In this document: positions 1 through 12,493 of the stretch, in pieces
How the letters are laid out: each line of letters starts with the position of its first letter
How positions within the stretch are numbered: the stretch's first letter is position 1
The notes under the pieces: generated by a model
Seen by the model: the letters and a program-made list of their open reading frames with translations, nothing else
What the model was told of the DNA's origin: nothing
The model's database searches: none
Assembly: GCA_022059125.1 (NCBI GenBank)
Contig: JAEUWY010000005.1
Coordinates: forward strand, 1,054,001-1,118,000
Direction of reading: 5' to 3'
Source: Corynespora cassiicola
Lineage: Eukaryota > Ascomycota > Dothideomycetes > Pleosporales > Corynesporascaceae
Length of the DNA: 64,000 bases
Made by a program: the position numbers and the translations under genes

Positions 1-2
1 CC

Positions 3-1978
3 ATTGCCCTCAAGGATGCCAAGACTGTACTCTTGACCGGCGTCACTGGCTTCCTGGGTGCGTTTTTGCTGAGGGATCTGCTGGAGAGCACTTCTGCTCA
101 GATCATCTGCTTGGTTCGTTTCCCCGATGCTTCTGAGGAAGATTTGCCCGCCGGTATTGCGAGGATTCGACGCAACCTGCTGGATTTTGGATTGTGGAGT
201 GACTCGATCATGGAACGCGTAGAAATTCTCCCAGGAAACCTGTCTAGGAAACGGTTTGGCCTCGCCCCCGAGGCCTTCTCGGAGCTTTCCTCCCGCGTTG
301 AGGTCATTGTGCACGCCGCTGCCACCGTCAACCTTGTATACCCCTATGCTGCTCTCCAGAAGCCCAACGTCAACGGTACCAAGGAAATCCTGCGTCTCGC
401 ATGCAAGGCCGGAGCAACTCTCCAGTATGTTTCCACGAACGGCGTGCTTCCTCCTGCGTCCGGTCGCGAGGGATGGTCAGAGGATTCCATGCTTGACGTT
501 GCAGAAGTTCCGGAGAAACTCGCGGATGGCTACGGCCAGACGAAGTGGGTAGCTGAGCAGCTTGTACTTGAGGCTGGCCGACGGGGCCTCTCCGTCAAGG
601 TGCACCGTGCCGGAACCATCAGCGGTCACAGCCAGACAGGCGCATCCAATGCCTGGGATCTTTTGACTGCTTTGATCGTAGAGTCTATTCGAATTGGCCA
701 TTACCCCAACGTCGAGGGCTGGCGCGCTGAGATGACACCCGTGGACTTTGTCAGCCAGGCCATCATTCACCTTGGCAACCAAACCCAGGCTGAGCAGACT
801 GTGTTCCATCTTGGTGACCCTACTCCTGTTGACACTCGCAAGGTGTTTGAGGATCTCGGTCGTCTCGGATACTCGACTAAGCCGCTCGACTTTGAAGACT
901 GGGTTAATCTGTGGAACGAAAAGCGTGGTGGTGCCAAAGGAGGTGACGGAGCTTTTACCATCGACATTCTCCGCAGCGGGATGCCGACCGTGGAGTTCTT
1001 GAGGGATATTGTCGTACTAGACAATGCGAAGACTAGGCCTTTCCGAGCCGCCATCGAACGTCCCAAGGTCGACGAGGAGCTTTTGGAAACCTACACTCGC
1101 CACTGGTATGCTAGGGGTTGGCTTGCATCGCCACCGAAATCCAACAAGGCCAAGGGTGGTACCGGTCAGCTTCCACGTCGCGGTCCGCTCTATGGAAAGA
1201 CCGTTGTTGTGACGGGAGCATCGTCCGGTATTGGCGCTGCGGTTGCCTGCGCTCTTGCGAAGGAAGGTTGCCATCTTGCTCTCGGCGCTCGGCGTGTGGA
1301 CGCTCTCGAGGCTGTCAAGAGCAAGCTCACGATCCGAGAGGGGAAGGTTATCGTCCGCAAGACCGATGTGACGGACAAGGCCCAAGTCGAGGCTCTGATG
1401 AGTGCAGCCGAGCAAGAGCTTGGTCCGATCGACATTATCGTTTCTGTGGCTGGTGTAATGTATTTGTGAGTACACCCCAAAGTCAGCCCCCTTACAAAAG
1501 TTGGACTAACACTTGTGATAGCACTATGATGGCGAACGTCCAAACCGAGGAGTGGGACCGCACCGTTGACGTAAACTGCAAAGGTCTCTTGCACGTCCTT
1601 GCGTCGACAGTCCCGTCCATGCTCAAGCGCGGCAAGGGCCACGTCGTCGCAATCTCGTCGGATGCGGGCCGGAAGGTCTTCCCAGGCCTCGGCGTTTACT
1701 CCGCCAGCAAATTCTTTGTCGAGGCCACGCTGCAGAGCCTGCGTCTCGAGACGGCCGGTACCGGACTCCGCGTCACGAGCGTTCAGCCCGGAAACGTCGC
1801 GACGGATCTCCTGGGCATGTCGACGGATGCGGAGGCACTCAAGAAGTTTGGCGAGCCTTCGGGTGCCAAGGTGTTGGACCCGGAGGATGTGGCGAACTCG
1901 ATTGTGTATGCGTTGAAGCAGCCTGAGCATGTGGCTGTCAATGAAGTTTTGATCGAGCCTAGGGATGAGCCCATCTAA
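3..1978 (+). CDS. NRPS-like carboxylate reductase, C-terminal part (thioester reductase R1 + SDR reductase R2); 5' end outside window
   Basis: The frame is open at the left edge, so only the last ~639 residues are present. Exons are 3-1465 and 1522-1978; the 56-nt intron has GTGAGT, branch ACTAAC and TAG. The first ~380 residues form a thioester-reductase domain: nucleotide-binding TGVTGFLG near the start, then YVSTNG and YGQTK. After a short linker, a second Rossmann domain starts at TGASSGIG and carries YSASK, as in YdfG-like SDRs. The family known with this R1-R2 ending is the fungal A-T-R-R enzyme, which reduces glycine betaine through its aldehyde to choline using NADPH. The adenylation and carrier domains would lie to the left. 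Assignment to that exact enzyme is inference; another NRPS-like two-reductase protein is possible. The reductase architecture itself is clear. Confidence 0.85.
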
Positions 1979-2459
1979 ACTTTTACTTAATATCGGAGGC
2001 TCACACTTGGGGAAAAAATTCTATATATTAATCACCGGCCGTCCATATGCCCGACGGCGTTTCTTCAGCTCGAAGGCGTGTCTCAAAGGGAGACACCATG
2101 GACCTGGACTCATATCAAGTTCGGCTTTGAGAAGCCACCAGGTGTATATTATCACCTTCGGTTCGGTGAATAACAAAAGCATGGGGTAATAATCTTTAGT
2201 AATCAGGCTACTGCTGCTTCCATCTTTGGGTCGGGTAGGCTCAGATTTGAATCGAACAACTTCGATATCTTCATGCTTAGTGCATATTTTATTGTTTGGT
2301 ACACAGTCATAATTCCCCAGTTCAGGTCTTGAACCTATTGCATCGAACAAAAAAGTTGAGTAGGAGTTCTGCTACAAATGGTCTGGCCAAGTACGTATGC
2401 TCTCTAGAGCAAAAGAAAACGGAAGAGACAAAAGAAAACCGCAGGAGGACCACACGCTC
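1979..2459. other. Intergenic, convergent 3' flanks
   Basis: This gap holds the 3' ends of the NRPS-like reductase and the Pth11-like gene. It is moderately AT-rich. I see no ORF with family resemblance and no repeat. Confidence 0.6.
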
Positions 2460-3860
2460 TTACGCCCTCCAAACCTGCACATCCTTGGTCACCGTGATCT
2501 CCCCCTCAATAATCCTCTCCTGACTCTCACTCCTCCCCCCTAACCCCTCCGCACCAACCCTAACACTCGTCTTCCCCTTCCCCACCCCCTCCATACTCTT
2601 CATCTCCACCACCGTCCCCCTCCTCGACCTCCCCCCCGTCCCACTCGCATACCACCCCGCACCCGTCCTCCCGCTCCTCCCACTCCCGCTCTTCGTCCCC
2701 CTCCACCCCTTCGGCCACAACCTCCCCACCGAGCGCCTGAGACTAATCAGACACGCACAAATCACACCCATCGCAGCCTCGATAAACGACCACAGGTTCG
2801 CGGGCGCAGACTCCCAGGTGGGCTCGCGGGCGCGCAGCGACAGGTTCAGCGTCGCCATGCGCAGCGCCGTCACGAGGCAGATGAAGAAGCCCATGCTGAA
2901 GAGGACAGCGAGGGAGATGCGGGCCGAGAGCGACATTTGGAGGTGCGAGATTGCGGGCATGGGGAGGAGGAAGATGGCGAGGTCGGTGGCGAGGTTGGAG
3001 ATTGCGTTTGTCCAGCTAGAATGGGGAAACAAAGTTAGCAACGGTCGGGGTACTGGGTAGTAAGGAGAAAAAATAGGAAGAAAGAAAATGAGAGGGGGTG
3101 GGGAGGGGGTTGGGGATTGGAGGTGGGTGCAAGAGCATGGTGAGGTTGTCTGGTGATCGGACGCTTTTCGGTGTGATTGAGGCGTTGGATCGGGCTCTCG
3201 GGGGAATGGGCGTACCGTTGCCAGAAGAAGGATATGCAGTGGCCTGGGATGGTTCTATTGTAGACCCTCTCGATGGGGGTGCATTGAAAAACGACGACGA
3301 AGCTGAAGGATATTGTCCATGCGACACTGATGGCCATTAGGATCTTGCAGGCCTTTCTGAACCAGGGGAGTGGGAAGACGCGATGGTAAAGCATCAGAAA
3401 GGCCATTTTGTTGAAGCCATTCGTGAGCACGTAGAAGAGCTGGGTGAGCCAGAAATACTGTGATTGAAATGTTAGCACTCGGTATTCTCAAGGGGGTTCG
3501 AGGACTTGCCTTGATGGCGGTGCGCACATCACCTCCCGTTGCCCTAATGTCAACAACGCGCATCCCAAACCCATAAGTTGTCGACGTGTATACCATTGCT
3601 GCGAATATTATCAACAAGATCTTTTCGCTGCGTGTTAGTATAGTCCCGAAGTTCTCTGTCATTGCGTAACTCACACACGCTGCAATCACAAAACCATCCT
3701 CCAACCCAAACCAACCCCTATTCTTCCAGGTCGCTACCATCCTACAAATCATCAATAGCGTCGCAATTGAGGTCAGTGTGAGGGAGACCCATCGCAGATC
3801 TCGCTGTTCTCCTGGATAAGCCTGGAAGATCATGATGAATCGGCACAACTCAGATCTCAA
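2460..3860 (-). CDS. Pth11-like / fungal rhodopsin-fold integral membrane protein
   Basis: Joined product is about 365 aa with roughly seven hydrophobic segments followed by a basic, Ser/Gly/Arg-rich cytoplasmic tail. Recognisable pieces are TM1 with an LEDGF motif after it, YGFGMRVVD, LTQLFYVLTNGFNKMAFLMLY, a Cys-containing FQCTP loop, and FWQRWTNAISNLATDLAIFLLP. This is the fungal rhodopsin/SAT4 family, which includes the Pth11 receptor class. Introns (minus strand): 3016-3215 (200 nt), 3458-3509 with a GC donor (GCAAGT), and one near 3628-3678. The last is the least certain because three overlapping GT donors exist; only the 51-nt version keeps frame. There is no CFEM domain. Ligand and signalling role cannot be told from the sequence. 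Confidence 0.8.
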
Positions 3861-5635
3861 ATCAAGATTGGCCCAGGAAGAACGATGTGGTAGGAGGTAG
3901 AGCTGTTTCGTGAACTACCTGAGATTTTTCCTAGCACTGAAAGGTTGGTTTGTAATCGGCGGAGTGTCCAAACATACAGACTGTTCCTTAACAGATGAAC
4001 CAAAGTACTAAGCCATGCGGCTACATGGGAAAAGGCCGACCAATCCCATCAAATCTGCTAATTTTCATGTATACTATCTTTGAACTCCTTTTCGCTTGCC
4101 CGATTTCAGTTCATAGAGCTAAACACATTTAACGGAACAACCTTCTGCTATGGTTCCTCTCCATCTCGGAGCTTGCCGTGTGGCCCGGCTCGCATTATTG
4201 GGGCGTAAGGCACAATCTGCATCAATGATTTTCCCCTGAAACTCCATGCGCACCAGCTGGCTGCACGCGGAGAAGATTACGCCAGGGACAAGTTTGAAGG
4301 CGCAAGACCCTGCTGGTTCACGAGTGTATTGGCCCGGCATGGTGGACTCGGGACATTGTCTAGCGATTCCAGGATATGTTCAGCAGGATTTGGGATACAG
4401 CTCCGAACCGTGGTGAGTGGCTAGAGTGGTTATGAATGGAATCAGCTCCTCAGGCCCTGTCATTTAATATGATAAAAATGCTAGCCCATGTACCTGGACG
4501 CGAGACGATGTCCCTGAGCAGCTGAAGCTCAGTGCGAGATTGACTTGCAGCTGGTCCGGGACCTCAACGCGCGTGCCCGCATGCTCGCACTCGGAAGCCA
4601 ATGGACAAACTACCTTTTCAGCCCTGAAACTCAAAATCGATGTTGAATGTCACACCTTCGGTACGATACACAATTTTCAAATGCTCATATGCCTCTTAGT
4701 GGCTGTAACTTGGGAGGAATAACCTGGAAGAATTCTCCGACACCATCGTTCAATCTGCAACACTTGACCTACAAACACGCCATCCAAGCACCAACAAGCC
4801 ATACGGAGAAATCTTAACCCAATGGATTTCGGACAAGTTCCCGCCCGCTGAGCCATAAGTCGACGGCCCGTGGTGCGGGGCCCGCTCTTTAACGCCATCA
4901 GGATCTTGCCTTCGTATCCGCGACCCGACGATCTGGTTCCCCGCACAATTTAGGTACGCCTACCGGCCTTCTTCTTCTCGCGATAGGCCCGCGGTCCTTC
5001 TCCGGTCTACACACCTGCAACACCAAGAACCGTTTTATGTCAAGAGCTGCAAAATTGCCGCGTACAGGGTCTCCATCGGATGATTGTTCCACGGCCAGAC
5101 CTTTGGTCGTTCGGCTTCGCAACTTCATTCGACGCATGCTGGAATTGCAAGCGCGCTCCATAGGTCCGATTACGTTCTACAGATGCTGATGAAGAATTCG
5201 AAAAGGTGGCAGAAGATCACTCCTCGTAGTGGTTAGATGGATGCAACAATAAGTCCTGATCGGTATCAGTCGCTGTTCCCGCGAATCATCGATGGGCTGC
5301 CCCTCACGCCATGTCGACATGCTCGCGGCATCTAGATTTCTGCCCGCCTGTGTCCATGTATTGGTCATTTCGGACAGGGCGCACTCGGCATTTGGAGCCC
5401 TATGCGTAGCGCGGTGGTGATAATCCTGGCCTACCGGCACAGGCGTATATTGCATGCCCTGAGCTATGGCTTACCGCATCTTCTTGCAGCTTTCTCGCCG
5501 ACATATCCTCCCCCCTCCTCTCTGGGATAAACTTTCTTTGGCCGTTCGCGTGGCTGCAAACACGAGACAAAGTCAATTTTGTCCGCCTTCCGATATTGTT
5601 GTCCGGTCTCATTTCCCTCCCGTATTCTGATCGTC
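3861..5635. other. 1.8 kb intergenic region, no supported gene
   Basis: This lies between the divergent Pth11-like gene and the first MFS permease. Short ORFs occur on both strands (for example 4119-4340, 4677-5161), but none shows family motifs, intron structure or hydrophobic pattern. It probably holds both promoters. Confidence 0.55.
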
Positions 5636-7341
5636 ATGGCCGACGCGAGTGTAGTGGAGAAGGGAGGCAAGGTGTCTAACGAGCCCGCGTCCTCCTCGTC
5701 GAGCATTCATCCGCCATTTGACCGCGCCGCTGAGCGGCGTCTGCTTCGCAAGCTCGACATCCGAATCCTCCCCGTGCTGTGGATCTTGTACCTAGTGAAC
5801 TTCATTGACCGGTAAGGGTCGTGAACAGTTTGCTTCCCTCCAGACTGACACATTGCAGTGCCAACATTGGAAATGCAAAGATTCAGGGCATGGAGAAGGA
5901 GCTCAATCTCATTGGGCAGCGCTTCAACATATGTGTCTGGGTTTTCAATCTTGGATATCTGGTTGCTGGCATTCCATTGACTATTGCTTTTAAGAGATAT
6001 GGACCGAAAAGTCTCTGTGTTATGATGTTCTGCTGGGGTAAGTGGAAGTGTTAAGCTTTTTTTAACCCGAACGCAAACTCTAACTTGGCACAGGTATCAC
6101 GGTCATTGGTTGTGGTTTAGTAAAACGGTGGGAACAACTAGTCGTTTGTCGGCTCCTCGAAGGCATGGCTGAGGCTGCTTATATTAGCGGTGCGGCGTAT
6201 TTGATCGGAGCTTACTACACCAAAGACGAGTATTTGACTCGTTACGTGTTCTTTTGTACCGCCGGCATCATTGCCGGCGCCATCAATGGCTTTGTTTCTT
6301 CTCTCATTGCGAGGATGGATGGAACTGCAGGATACAGTGCGTGGAGATGGTGAGTCTCATGACCAAAATTTTACTGGGGGATACTCTTACTGACTGACCG
6401 AGGATTTTTATTATCGAAGGTATCGTGACCATGTGCGTCGGCATGGCTGCATGGCCTTTTATGATACCATTCCCAGAAAGCTGCAAATTTTTGGCTCCTG
6501 AGGAGAAGTCTCTGCTTCTTGCTCGTACTAAAATAGATGGTGGACACGTCTCTGATGATGATATCACCGTCAAGCAAGTACTTACCCATTTGAGAGATTG
6601 GAAGATTTGGGCAGGGTACGTACAAACCTGATATGTAAATTCAGTCTTAGAATATAGAGGCAGTGATATGTCTTGTCCTGCTATTTAAATGTGCTGACAG
6701 TGCGCAGTGTTGCTATGAACCTTGGGGTTACCGAAAACGCCAACTCTCTCGCCAACTTCCAACCTACTATCCTGAAAGGCCTTGGATATACTGCAACTCA
6801 AGCTCAGGTCCATACTATCCCAGTATACCTTGTAGGTGCCGCTTTCAGTGTGGCATTTGCATACTTGAGCGAGTATCTCCGTCATCGCTACGCCTTCTAC
6901 ATCTTTGGCTGGGCCGTTCTAGCCACTGGTCTCATTGTTGAAATTGTGTACCCTCCTTCTCCTGGCGTCCGTTACATGGGGATGTTCTTCATGGCCTGTG
7001 GATGTTACCTTGCTATGCCTATATCTATTGTTTGGGTTAGCATCAACGCAGGAAAGGGCTATAAGCGTGCGATTGCCATCGGCGCAATCATCAACTTCGG
7101 AACCGCTGGCGCTTTCGTCAGCTCCAATGTCTTCTTGAAGCGAGAAGAACCAAAGTTCCACACTGGATTCAGCACTGGATTGGGACTTGCTTGCATGGGA
7201 GCCACTGCTGCGACCATCACATTCTTGGGGTGTCTTCGGGAGAATCGCAAGCGGGATCAGCGGGCTGCCGAGTTCCCACATGAGCTCGCGACTGATGAGG
7301 CGAAGAGCGAAGAGCATCCTGATTTCAGGTTTTCATTGTAG
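5636..7341 (+). CDS. MFS permease, anion:cation symporter family (Dal5/allantoate-permease-like)
   Basis: Five exons (5636-5811, 5859-6037, 6094-6349, 6403-6615, 6708-7341) give 485 aa. The N-terminus is cytoplasmic and Ser-rich; TM1 begins at LPVLWILYLVNFIDRANIGNAK, the hallmark opening of the Dal5-type ACS family. Later segments include CRLLEGMAEAAYISGAAY, AWRWIFIIEG and a C-terminal six-helix half starting near VAMNLGVTEN. The family imports organic anions such as allantoate, nicotinate, pantothenate or aromatic acids at the plasma membrane. It converges with a salicylate-hydroxylase-like monooxygenase 470 bp away, so an aromatic-acid substrate is a reasonable guess but not shown. All splice junctions preserve frame, and the length is normal for the family. 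Confidence 0.88.
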
Positions 7342-7810
7342 GTGATGGAAATTATGCCGGGGTGTCATATCCTCACATGCCTCTTTGCTCTACAATTTAG
7401 CTATCCGTACGTGACAGAAAGGGAGTGTTATTATTAAGCCCTACATCTTTACCATCACAACATAGCATATGCCAATGGTCTGGAATATCCGCATACCTGG
7501 AAATGTGCGAAGAGAGCAAATAAGTAACCTCATACTTTAATAAATTGGTTTTACGGTGTGACCCTCAGTAAACGCTAAGCAATGAATGTGTGGGTCCTTT
7601 TGAGATCACACGAGTCTATATCTGGAATAAAAATTTTTACACACATGAACACCTACACATAAATTGATTTCTCTGCTCAGTCTCATGCATAAGCTCGCCA
7701 AAATGTCTCGATTAAGCGATATCTGCGCACAAAAAACAATTTGGTAGAAGTGGTTTGATGACCGTGTATATTATATATATTGCTGAGCGGAGAAGTATCA
7801 ACTCGTACGT
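7342..7810. other. Convergent 3' intergenic region
   Basis: AT-rich gap between the stop codons of the MFS and monooxygenase genes. It should hold both polyadenylation regions. No ORF or repeat of note. Confidence 0.6.
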
Positions 7811-9173
7811 TCATGCCAATTGCTTGAAAAGCATTTGGGCATGATTAAGGTCGACATCCATATCGTGATTCCATATCCACTTCATCCTTGTAACTGCATT
7901 CTGTTCCATCGCTTCATAGTCATCGCCCTCGGGACCTTCCAGCTCCCATAGCATGCCTGCTTGCCTGCTTGTTTCGACAAGCTTCAGTGACCTCGGGCGT
8001 CTCACCTTATCGTATGCTTTAAAAGAGTTTTCGACCTCCTTCGTAGTTTCCGCATTGGCCAATAATGACCCGAGGATGTAACAGTCTTCGATGCACATGC
8101 CAGCTCCCGCTCCCTGATGAGGAGTCGATGCATGGGCGGCATCACCAAGGAGACAGATTCGTGGCTCTAGCTGAAAATACGTCCGCGCAGGCTGGTGATT
8201 AAATAATGCCCATATGTCAGGGCTCTTCATGTTGGCAATTATATCCCGCACTTTAGAACTCCAGCCGGCGTAATCGGAGAGCATGTCCTCTTTGGATGTT
8301 TTAACGACCCATTCAGAATCATTCCACTCATCTTTCGAATTGAATGCCACCACTGTGGCAATCGTTAGATAGATCCAGAACTTTAAAACCTTGCCTTTTG
8401 GACGTACCGTTCAACAAGGTCCCTTTGGCAATAGGAAATGTGAGCACATGGCCCTTGTGTCCACAATGCATCTGCGGCTGCATGGGCAATCCCTCACCCA
8501 TTATTTCAACCGCCTTTTCCATTGGCAATAGTCCTCGGTAAACATACTTTCCCGAGAACACAGGTCGGGCTTCTTCCTTCCCAAGGACGACTTCCCGTGT
8601 CCGAGATTTGATTCCATCGCAGCCGACCACGGCAGTATGCCGTGCCGTTGATCCATCTGCGAAATGGAGGATTGCATCCCCAGAGCCATCTTCTGCTGGG
8701 ATAATATCAACCACTCTCTTTTGAAACTTTGCGATGCCGTCTGGAACCAATTTCACCAGTTCGTCGAGGAAGTGCGCTCTGTGTACTCCACCCTTAGGCC
8801 CAGGTGTCGAGGGGATCGTGAAGATGATGTCTCCAAGTTTGACCTTTGAGCCCCCCTTTGTGAAGACGGTACCTTCACTGTCAGCTTTCCTTTGGTCTTC
8901 AATACGGACATCGAACCACTTTGTCCGGGCGGCAGCTGAACTCTGCGCCACGTTCATGAATGCCTCTTTAATCTCGGGGGCGATGGACTCCATGACTCGA
9001 ACGAAATGTGGTTCAAAGCCCACCCCCGCACCAATCTCACCGAAGTGTGGTGCAGCTTCATAGAGGGTTGGTTTGATCCCGCGCTTCAGTAGAGCGATGG
9101 TGAGAGTCAAGCCTGCAATTCCTCCTCCAACTATTCCGATGTCGAATGGTTTCTCGGTGGTAATGGGTACCAT
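7811..9173 (-). CDS. FAD-dependent monooxygenase, salicylate hydroxylase-like (UbiH/PHBH fold)
   Basis: Two exons (9173-8408, 8352-7811; 55-nt intron with GTACGT/CACAG) encode 435 aa. The N-terminal dinucleotide-binding motif is GIVGGGIAGLTLTIAL, the middle has the VVGCDGIKSRTRE motif (DG), and the C-terminal FAD ribityl motif is ICLLGDAAHASTPHQGAGAG. These three elements define single-component group A aromatic hydroxylases. The family uses NAD(P)H and O2 to hydroxylate aromatic acids, often with decarboxylation, but homologues also act in secondary metabolism. No signal peptide or membrane anchor is seen, so it should be cytosolic. Its convergent MFS partner fits an uptake-plus-hydroxylation pair. 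The substrate is not deducible. Confidence 0.88.
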
Positions 9174-10693
9174 TGTGGCTGCGCGGGATTAATGGGTAGA
9201 CGAATAAAATGGTGACGGAGAAGATGTTGCGGATTTGCTAAGAAAATAGTCCGCATCGATTACCTCCAATGGAAAACCGTCTAGGATTGAATGACCCCCC
9301 ACACATCCCGGCCCCGCAATCACGTGTTGTGGGGTGTCGCTCCGACACAGGTGCATGATGCGCACTACCACTGTCACACCTTAGAATGTTTCTTAATCAT
9401 CGCTAAGATAAAGCTTAATCGGTGAACACTGGTGCTATGCGTCATATGCTAATGACAGGCCATTAACCCCTAGCTATCGTGGTTCGCCAAATTCGTGAGA
9501 TTCGTCGAAATATGTCCGTACTAATCCACCATAGCCAACACACCCATGGCAGAAGGCCAGACCGCTTTATCGGCATCCATTTTTTGACGTGCCGCCATCA
9601 TGAGACGCATTGGGTACCTAGGTAACTTGATGTTCAGGGCGAGGGATAAAAAGTGGAGGGTATACGAGAAGCCAAGTCAATTGCATAAGCCACGCTGTAT
9701 TCCTTTTTCTCTTGGAAGGGGAACTCCTTTTGAGAAAGAGTAACGACCGCTTCACAACCCCCCTTTACCAGAGATTGTGTTCAAATTCTTTCACGAAGCT
9801 CAATGAGAGTATCGCCGAAGAAGCATTGGTGGCTGAGCTTCGGTTGGAGCCACGAACCTTAGCCGCCCCAACTAGTATCAAAACACCCAAGTTTTAATCA
9901 CGATGGCCCCTTATCCCAACAATATCCCTCAGCATTTGTTCATCCATGTGCCAGCCACGAGTGTTGTCAGCAAATGACAATAAATCATGCATTTTGCCGA
10001 TGCCGGATTTCACCAGTATTTTGCCAAAAGCGGCCTAGTCACGGAAATCGGCACGGCCACAGTGGCGTCCTGGGGCTGGTAAAACGCTTCTAACGTGCCG
10101 TAACCCGGTTAACATAGAGTCCAACTCTGGTTCTGCAGAAAGAAGCATACCGAGACACCCGTAATGGACTGTGGAAAGGCTTTGTGACAAAATGAGGGCG
10201 GATATCGTGCCGGGGATTGGTTATTAGTGCGACAAAGGGATGACGCGTCCACAACAGCAGCGACTTTTGACCTCTTATTTCCCACTTTGTCGACCTGTGT
10301 TGAGAAAATATCGCGAATCATCTTCGAACCATCCCCTGCGATATGGCTTCAGCGATCCTACGCATACTAATTTTGCGGCGTATATGGGTTACGGGCTGGA
10401 TAAAGTCTGCCAAATGGCGCGACTGGCGAACTCACTCAAAGTGCCGCAAGTGAACCGTTGGGAAAATCTGATTTGTGTTACAGACTGGTAAGCTCTCTTC
10501 CCAAGAAATCGAATCTTCTGACAACCCTAGATACTCTCTGGAGTCGCTTTGCCATGACAGTATTCATATGTCGCGAACCAAAAAGCCTATAATTTTGTTC
10601 TTGGACGAAGGTAATGCAGGTCAAGCATGACCGCCCAGCCTGGCACCGGCTAAACTCCTCAGATGCACATCCCATTCGATACCCTCATTTCTT
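9174..10693. other. 1.5 kb intergenic region, no supported gene
   Basis: Upstream of the monooxygenase and downstream of the carotenoid oxygenase. Small ORFs (9712-9897, 10109-10321, 10240-10491) lack any recognised motif. Nothing repetitive is evident. Confidence 0.55.
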
Positions 10694-12354
10694 TCAATTT
10701 TCCCCCCAGATACCATGAAATCCGAACCCCATGACTATCGGAAGCCTCGCTCGCCCAATCTCTACCATCTCCTTCGCATCGATGACGACAAGGCTACTAA
10801 CCCTTGTTGCCTCATCCAGAGCAACTGTCAACAGAACTCCGTCGTCTTCGCACTCAGCACCAGGCCGGCTCACGAAGATCGGCTCTGAAGGCACATGGTT
10901 CGTTTCTGGTGACCAAACATTCGAGGTCTGGGTCTTGGTGTCAATCTTGATGATCGAGTCCATGAAGTATCCACGCTTCTCTATGTGGGTGCCGTACGCA
11001 TAGCGATACTCCTTGTGCAGGTATTCTTCGTTGATCTTTGGAAGCTCGATATTGCCAACTTCGTGGCGGAGTGAGAAATCAACCAGAGCTTCGCGAACCT
11101 TTAGCGTTCCATTTTCAGTTTTACCATTGGCGAAGTCAGAGAGGCGGAAGCGCTGGAAAGTACCTGGGACGTCGAAGCTTGCAGTGGCATTTGAGCGAGC
11201 TATGTGCGCTCGAAAGTCGCCAAGCCTAAGCGCCTCGACCCAGGTATGGTTTGCCATCCACGGCAAATCGACAATGATATCACCGTCCTTCTCGAACGAG
11301 TTGATCTCATGAAATGTGAAGAAAGCAGGTGCAGTGTACCTTGCAACTACTTCTCCGTCGTCCTTTCGGATGACATAGAAGAGTGCCTCGCGTTCCGGGT
11401 CCCAGGGCATGATTGCGTCGATGAGATTGTATGTTGGCTTGTCTGTGGGTCCGATATCACACTGCCACACAATCAAAACGACAAAATTTTCTGTGCTGAA
11501 GACCGAATGAATGTAAGCAGGCGGTGCATCCGTGATGTTTGCCAGTATACGCCCTTTTCCTCCTTCAATGGCAAAGACACTGTAGATCGGTGGCTCTGCC
11601 TCGGTATTCAGGTAATAGTTGTACAATTGACCCCCACTTCCGATTGCTGGATGAGCAGATGACTCATGCTCTTTTGTAGGTACACCATAGGCATCAGCTT
11701 TGAAGAGTTCGATTGGCTCAAGCGTCGTTGGGTCAATCTGCTGAAGATCCGTACCATCGGTGGTCGCAACTAGCGTCAGCATTGGCCCGAAGTTGGTTGA
11801 ATTGGGGTCCAGCCCGGGAAAGTCCTTTATGTAAGAGACTTTTACCGTGGCTTTGGAGACGTCGCCAACTTGATTGTTGCCATCGCGGAACTTTGTCTCA
11901 AATTCTCCCAGTATCACCTTGCAAGGATCGCCGCCAAAGCTTCCGCCCGGATAGAAACCCGTTTCCTCGACGACTACCGATCAGTCAGCTGTCATAACGG
12001 CAATCAAAAGAGATGGAATGACTTGCAGTCATACAGTTCGTCGCTGGCGTTCCGACTACGATATCGAACTGTGCCGTTTTCGATCTCAAACCGATGGTTA
12101 CGACTAAACCCATCGAACCAATGTCCTGCCGTATAGTTCCCCGCGTCCCAGCCTCCATGAGCACCGCGATACAGCGAGCCGGATATCCACGACGGAATCA
12201 TGCCGACAATCTCAAGGTCAATAGGATGTTGGATCTCGGGGGTCGAATAGAGTCCATATGCCAAAGGTGGAGTTCCTTCAGGGGGAAAGCCATAGTCCGC
12301 AAGAGTTCGGTATGCTAGCAGGGAATAAGAGAGGGATCTCGATATGTATACCAT
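10694..12354 (-). CDS. Carotenoid cleavage oxygenase family protein (RPE65/CCD fold)
   Basis: Exons 12354-12027 and 11973-10694 encode 535 aa. All four iron-ligand histidines expected of the family can be placed: HPAIGSGG, YIHSVFS, FTFHEINSFEKDG and the C-terminal GFGFHGIWGE. N-terminal GSLYRG and GHWFDGF are also typical. The family cleaves C=C bonds of carotenoids, apocarotenoids or stilbenes with non-haem Fe(II) and O2. The intron uses a GC donor (GCAAGT). The frame is open to an ATG at 12471, but a TATA box at 12484-12493 puts transcription start downstream of that codon, so I chose the ATG at 12354. No carotenoid synthase genes are nearby. Substrate unknown; a CAO-2/CarT-like or stilbene-type activity cannot be distinguished. 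Confidence 0.88.
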
Positions 12355-12483
12355 GTTGAATAAAATCGGGCAACAAGATGCAGATGGCGCTGGACAGATT
12401 CTCAACTGGGACTTGAAAAGAGCTATTTGTAAGATTGGAAAGATGTTTGGAATATTAAGAGGAGGAAGCATTTTGGATCTCGG

Positions 12484-12493
12484 CTTTTATACC
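12484..12493 (-). promoter_or_regulatory. TATA box of the carotenoid oxygenase gene
   Basis: On the minus strand the sequence reads GGTATAAAAG. It sits 14 nt before the upstream ATG at 12471 and about 130 nt before the ATG at 12354. That spacing argues that the downstream ATG is the translation start. Confidence 0.5.

Noticed and set aside
12355..12471. Longer N-terminus for the carotenoid oxygenase from the ATG at 12471
   Set aside because: A TATA box 14 nt upstream would place transcription start after this ATG, and the added residues do not resemble the family N-terminus.
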